The notes under the pieces were generated by a model. That model was not told where the DNA came from, searched no databases, and saw only the letters and a program-made list of their open reading frames with translations. Positions 58,826 through 64,000 of a stretch of DNA of 64,000 nucleotides are shown here, in pieces (position 1 is the stretch's first letter; every line of letters begins with the position of its first letter). Where the stretch lies: the NCBI GenBank assembly GCA_910588135.1, contig CAJUOT010000005.1:20324-84323 (forward strand), in the 5' to 3' direction. The translations under genes and the position numbers were made by a program. Origin of the DNA: an uncultured Oscillospiraceae bacterium. Its GTDB lineage: Bacteria; Bacillota; Clostridia; Oscillospirales; Oscillospiraceae.

Positions 58826-60016
58826 TTAAATGATTTCCTTGGGCTTGATGACGGAGCCGGACGCAACGGTCCTCTGGTGGCCTACTACGGCGATGCCCCA
58901 GTCCCCGTCCAGGTAGTTCTCGGGGCGCTCGCCAATCTTGGCGCCCTCCTCTACCACGCAGTGTTCGCCCACGATGCAGTAGCTCACATTGGCGCCCTTG
59001 CGCACGATGGTGTTGGGCATGATGACCGCGCCGACCACCACGGCGCCCTCCTCAATCTGGCAGCCGGTGTACAAAACGGAGTGCTCCACGTTCCCCCGGA
59101 TGGTGCAGCCCTCGGCCACAAAGGAGTTGGTCACCTTGGCCCCGCTGCCGATGCGGGTGGCGGGCTGGGAGTAGTTCCGGGCATAGATGCGGAAGCTGGG
59201 GTCGCGCATATTGATGGGGTCTTTGGGGTCCAGCAGGTCCATGTTGGCGTCCCACAGGGAGTCCAGGGTGCCCACGTCTTTCCAGTAGCCCTCGAAGGAG
59301 TAGGCGAACATGGGCCGCCCGTCCTTCAGGAAGTTGGGGATGATGTTTTTGCCAAAGTCGTTTTCAGAGGCGGGGTCGGCCTCGTCGTTGATGAGGTACT
59401 GCCGCAGGACGGACCAGGTGAAGATGTAGATGCCCATGGAGGCCAGGTTGCTCTTGGGCTGCTTGGGCTTCTCCTCGAAGTCGGTGATAGCGCCGTTTTC
59501 ATCGGTGCTCATGATGCCCATCCGGGTGGCCTCGTCCATGCTGACGGGCATGACGGCGATGGTGCACTCGGCGCCCTTGTCCTTGTGGAACTGGAGCATC
59601 TTGCTGTAGTCCATCTTATAGATGTGGTCGCCGCCCAGGACGGCCACGTATTCCGGGTTATAGCGGTCTACAAAGGGGATATTCTGATAGATGGCGTTGG
59701 CGGTGCCCTTATACCAGGACTCAATTTTGGACTGGGTGTAGGGCGGCAGGACGTGGGCCCCGCCCCAGTTGCGGTTCAGGTCCCAGGGCTGGCCGTTGCC
59801 GATGTAGTCGTTCAGTTCCAGGGGCTGGTACTGGGTGAGCACACCCACGGTGTCGATGCCGGAGTTGATGCAGTTGGACAGCGGGAAATCGATGATGCGG
59901 TACTTGCCGCCGAAGGGCACCGCGGGCTTGGCGGTGTCCTGGGTGAGCACGTACAGGCGGCTGCCCTGGCCGCCGGCCAGGAGCATGGCGATGCACTCTT
60001 TTTTACGCTGGAACAA
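58826..60016 (-). CDS. glgC: Glucose-1-phosphate adenylyltransferase
   Basis: Makes ADP-glucose from ATP and glucose-1-P; 396 aa. [63 protein letters not shown] and the beta-helix C-domain are present. It begins at TTG 60016 (MFQRKKE) behind GAGGGGGAG. It sits between glgB and glgD in a single unit. Confidence 0.95.
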   Translation of the reverse strand: MFQRKKECIAMLLAGGQGSRLYVLTQDTAKPAVPFGGKYRIIDFPLSNCINSGIDTVGVLTQYQPLELNDYIGNGQPWDLNRNWGGAHVLPPYTQSKIESWYKGTANAIYQNIPFVDRYNPEYVAVLGGDHIYKMDYSKMLQFHKDKGAECTIAVMPVSMDEATRMGIMSTDENGAITDFEEKPKQPKSNLASMGIYIFTWSVLRQYLINDEADPASENDFGKNIIPNFLKDGRPMFAYSFEGYWKDVGTLDSLWDANMDLLDPKDPINMRDPSFRIYARNYSQPATRIGSGAKVTNSFVAEGCTIRGNVEHSVLYTGCQIEEGAVVVGAVIMPNTIVRKGANVSYCIVGEHCVVEEGAKIGERPENYLDGDWGIAVVGHQRTVASGSVIKPKEII

Positions 60017-60036
60017 GTTGAACTCCCCCTCAAAAT

Positions 60037-62157
<2,121 letters not shown>

Positions 62158-62242
62158 AAGTGCCCTCCAAGCATCCGCCTCGAAAGGCGGAAAATGTTGA
62201 GAAATGTTTTTCATGCGCCGCAGGTACGCAGTGATAATACTA

Positions 62243-62271
62243 ATTATAATCCCCTGTCGGGATAAAGTCAA
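62243..62271 (-). promoter_or_regulatory. Sigma-A promoter of glgB-glgC-glgD-glgA
   Basis: Minus strand TTGACT (62271-62266), 17-base spacer, TATAAT (62248-62243); 86 bases before the glgB ATG. The 62158-62458 gap holds this promoter, a 25-codon open frame (62307-62384, plus strand) and the terminator at 62419-62454. Confidence 0.85.
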
Positions 62272-62306
62272 GATGCACAAAAAATAATTGAAAAAGGGGG
62301 GAGTTT

Positions 62307-62384
62307 ATGTCGTTTTACGAAAAAATGAAGAAAATACAAAATGCACAGAGGATGTGCCCAAAACCTGCTGATTCTTCTGGCTGA
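62307..62384 (+). CDS. Possible 25-aa microprotein in the glg upstream gap
   Basis: Short frame MSFYEKMKKIQNAQRMCPKP... with an AAGGGGGGAG site 4-5 bases before its ATG. It is divergent from glgB and in an A-rich stretch. No convincing plus-strand promoter or homologue is recognised, so it may be chance. Confidence 0.2.
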   Translation: MSFYEKMKKIQNAQRMCPKPADSSG

Positions 62385-62418
62385 AAGGGATAAAAACCAT
62401 AAAATGGGCAAAATGGAA

Positions 62419-62454
62419 GACCCTCCGCAGGCCTTCAGGAGCCTGCGGAGGGTC
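62419..62454 (-). terminator. Terminator after the coiled-coil protein gene
   Basis: A 14-bp perfect stem (62419-62432, 62441-62454), 8-base loop, then TCTTCCATTTT on the minus strand. It starts 5 bases after the stop. Confidence 0.72.
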
Positions 62455-62458
62455 TGGG

Positions 62459-62896
62459 TCAGGAGATTACGGCGTGCTGCCGCCGGTAGGAGTCATTGTC
62501 CTTTCGGGCCAGTTCAGCCTCCACCCCGGCCAGCTTCTGCTCCAAGGCCTGAGCCCTGGAGGGATCGGTCTGGGCGTCCGCCTGCCGGGCCAGCTCTTCC
62601 CGGCGGCGGCGGAGCTGCTCCAGCTCCCGGTCCACCCGGCCGGTGTCGGTGGTGCAGGTTTCGGCGGGGCTGCCCCCGGGATCATCGAAAAAGACTTTGG
62701 GGCTGCCGTCCTCATCCCGTCCCACCCAGTAGAGGCCGGAGGGGATGTGCTCCCCTTCGGGAATGTATTCGTCCATATCGGGGGCGGGTCTGGCCGGGGC
62801 GGCCTGCGGCTCTTGCTCCACCCTGCGCACGGGGGACGCCTGCGCGGCGGGAGCTGCCGGGGCCATGGGCTGGGTCAGGCCGGCGATGCCTTCCAT
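62459..62896 (-). CDS. Ala/Pro-rich coiled-coil protein of unknown function
   Basis: 145-aa hydrophilic protein. An N-terminal Pro/Ala-rich stretch (about residues 8-45) is followed by DEYIPEGEHIPSGLYWVGRDEDGSPKVFFDDP. A C-terminal coiled coil (VDRELEQLRRRREELARQAD, LEQKLAGVEAELARKDND) completes it. There is no signal or membrane helix. I do not recognise it. Start MEGIAGL at 62896 is seven bases after GGGAGG; nearer and longer in-frame ATGs lack proper spacing. It has its own strong promoter and terminator just downstream of rpoC. Confidence 0.65.
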   Translation of the reverse strand: MEGIAGLTQPMAPAAPAAQASPVRRVEQEPQAAPARPAPDMDEYIPEGEHIPSGLYWVGRDEDGSPKVFFDDPGGSPAETCTTDTGRVDRELEQLRRRREELARQADAQTDPSRAQALEQKLAGVEAELARKDNDSYRRQHAVIS

Positions 62897-62930
62897 TGTC
62901 ATTCCTCCCATCGTTTTTTGGTATGTCCTC

Positions 62931-62959
62931 ATAATAGCGCGGGGGTGCCTGAAAGTCAA
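62931..62959 (-). promoter_or_regulatory. Sigma-A promoter of the coiled-coil protein gene
   Basis: Minus strand TTGACT (62959-62954), 17-base spacer, TATTAT (62936-62931). Confidence 0.8.
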
Positions 62960-62969
62960 ATTAAGATTT

Positions 62970-63005
62970 GATAAAAGTCAGGGCCCGCAAGCGGGCCCTG
63001 ACTTT
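62970..63005 (-). terminator. rpoC terminator
   Basis: A 15-bp perfect stem (62974-62988, 62991-63005) closing on AA. On the minus strand it ends in CTTTTATC. It starts 10 bases past the rpoC stop. Confidence 0.82.
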
Positions 63006-63014
63006 CATGGGAGC

Positions 63015-64000
63015 TTATTCCTCTTCGGCCTCGCCGGCGTCCCCTTCGTCCAGGGTGACGGACAAGACCTCGTCCTCCTCGTCCTCGCCGTCCTCGGACT
63101 CGGGCAGGGCGCTGTCCTCCTCGTCCTCCCGCAGGTCGTCGGCCAGCACGGATACGTCGCGGAAGCGGCCGTCGCTGTGGACCTCGTCCTCAATCTCGTC
63201 CAGCTTGCGGTAGGCGGCCAGACCGGAGCCGGCGGGGATCAGCTTGCCGATGATGACGTTTTCCTTCAGGCCCAGCAGATGGTCCACCTTGCCCTTGATG
63301 GCCGCCTCGGTGAGCACCTTGGTGGTCTCCTGGAAGGAGGCGGCGGACAGGAAGGACTCGGTGGCCAGGGAGGCCTTGGTGATGCCCAGCAGCAGCCGGG
63401 TGCAGGTGGGCAGGACCAGCGCCTCGCCGTCCTCACGGGCCTCCCCGGCGGCGGTGCGCGCCCGCACGGCGGCGCAGGCGTCCCGGAACTCAATGATGTC
63501 GATGGTGGAGCCGGACAGCAGGCTGGAATCCCCGGCCTCCTCCACCCGGACCTTGCGCATCATCTGGCGCACGATCACCTCAATGTGTTTGTCGTTGATG
63601 TCCACGCCCTGCTGGCGGTAGGGCTTCTGGACCTCTTGGATCAGGTAGTTGTGGACTGCGTCCACCCCCCGGATGCGCAGCACCTCGTGGGGGGACAGGG
63701 CGCCGTCGGTGAGGCGCTGGCCCTTGGTGACCTGGTCGCCGGTCTTGACCCGGATGCCGGAGCTGTAGGGCACGGCGTAAGTGACCACCTCGCCGTCGGC
63801 GGCGGTGATGGTGAGGTTGCACAGGGTGGCCCGCTTGGCCTCCTCCACGGCGACCACGCCGGAAATTTCCGCCAGCTGGGCCATCTTCTTGGGCTTGCGG
63901 GCCTCCAGCAGCTCCTCCACGCGGGGAAGGCCCTGGGTGATGTCTCCGCCGGCCACGCCGCCGGTGTGGAAGGTACGCATGGTCAGCTGGGTGCCCGGCT
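63015..64000 (-). CDS. rpoC: RNA polymerase beta' subunit, C-terminal part
   Basis: The last 328 or so residues of beta'. [56 protein letters not shown] and [33 protein letters not shown] are unmistakable. After the normal end ([10 protein letters not shown]) comes a very acidic tail of about 40 residues, mainly Glu/Asp ([20 protein letters not shown]). The 5' part lies beyond the window edge. Confidence 0.96.
   Translation of the reverse strand, partial: PGTQLTMRTFHTGGVAGGDITQGLPRVEELLEARKPKKMAQLAEISGVVAVEEAKRATLCNLTITAADGEVVTYAVPYSSGIRVKTGDQVTKGQRLTDGALSPHEVLRIRGVDAVHNYLIQEVQKPYRQQGVDINDKHIEVIVRQMMRKVRVEEAGDSSLLSGSTIDIIEFRDACAAVRARTAAGEAREDGEALVLPTCTRLLLGITKASLATESFLSAASFQETTKVLTEAAIKGKVDHLLGLKENVIIGKLIPAGSGLAAYRKLDEIEDEVHSDGRFRDVSVLADDLREDEEDSALPESEDGEDEEDEVLSVTLDEGDAGEAEEE

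Overview
The window is GC-rich (well over 60% by eye) and almost fully coding. The content points to a spore-forming, high-GC clostridium of the Oscillospiraceae type (Flavonifractor/Lawsonibacter-like gut anaerobes). The evidence is a spoVM microgene, RemA, CarD, a PASTA-domain kinase, WhiA/YvcK/RapZ, the clostridial GlgC/GlgD pair, DUF3343, DUF5685 and TSCPD proteins, and frequent TTG/GTG starts behind strong AGGAGG sites. This taxonomic placement is inference. I found no rRNA, tRNA, CRISPR array, insertion sequence or prophage.

Layout. 1-4.3 kb (minus): a phosphoglucomutase cut by the window edge, overlapping a GH94 disaccharide phosphorylase, then a sugar-1-phosphate nucleotidyltransferase coupled to a Ca2+/Na+-type antiporter (to 5.3 kb). 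5.5-13.8 kb: a DUF975 membrane protein with NADP-type isocitrate dehydrogenase, DUF378 and DUF3048 proteins, a DMT transporter whose frame runs into a TSCPD gene, two SleB-like cell-wall hydrolases that both carry WalR-type boxes, and CarD. 13.9-16.5 kb: ispD-ispF, then a DUF3343/cysteine-desulfurase-like pair. 16.7-33.3 kb: a long co-directional housekeeping block, cdaA-cdaR-DUF5685-dnaJ-like-yicC-remA-gmk-rpoZ-priA-def-fmt-rsmB-rlmN-prpC-prkC-rsgA-spoVM. It follows the Bacillus order but lacks coaBC, rpe and thiN.

33.4-39.8 kb: a compact operon with its own promoter and terminator. It encodes a transglutaminase-like lipoprotein, a DltA-like adenylation enzyme, a carrier protein, an AlgI/DltB-type MBOAT acyltransferase, an SGNH protein with Cys at the nucleophile position, and a small lipoprotein. 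This is the best candidate for an undescribed system here: a Dlt-like envelope acylation pathway of unknown acyl group and target. 39.9-51.3 kb: a Cys-containing protein with a sporulation-like promoter, murB, rapZ-yvcK-whiA, three tandem paralogous membrane proteins of unknown function, dnaE and cardiolipin synthase.

51.4-62.2 kb (minus): glycogen metabolism in two transcription units, glgB-glgC-glgD-glgA (synthesis) followed by glgP-glk-pgi (breakdown into glycolysis). GlgP and the GH94 enzyme both release a sugar-1-phosphate, probably glucose-1-phosphate, which the phosphoglucomutase at the left edge would convert. 62.5-64 kb (minus): a coiled-coil protein of unknown function and the 3' end of rpoC.
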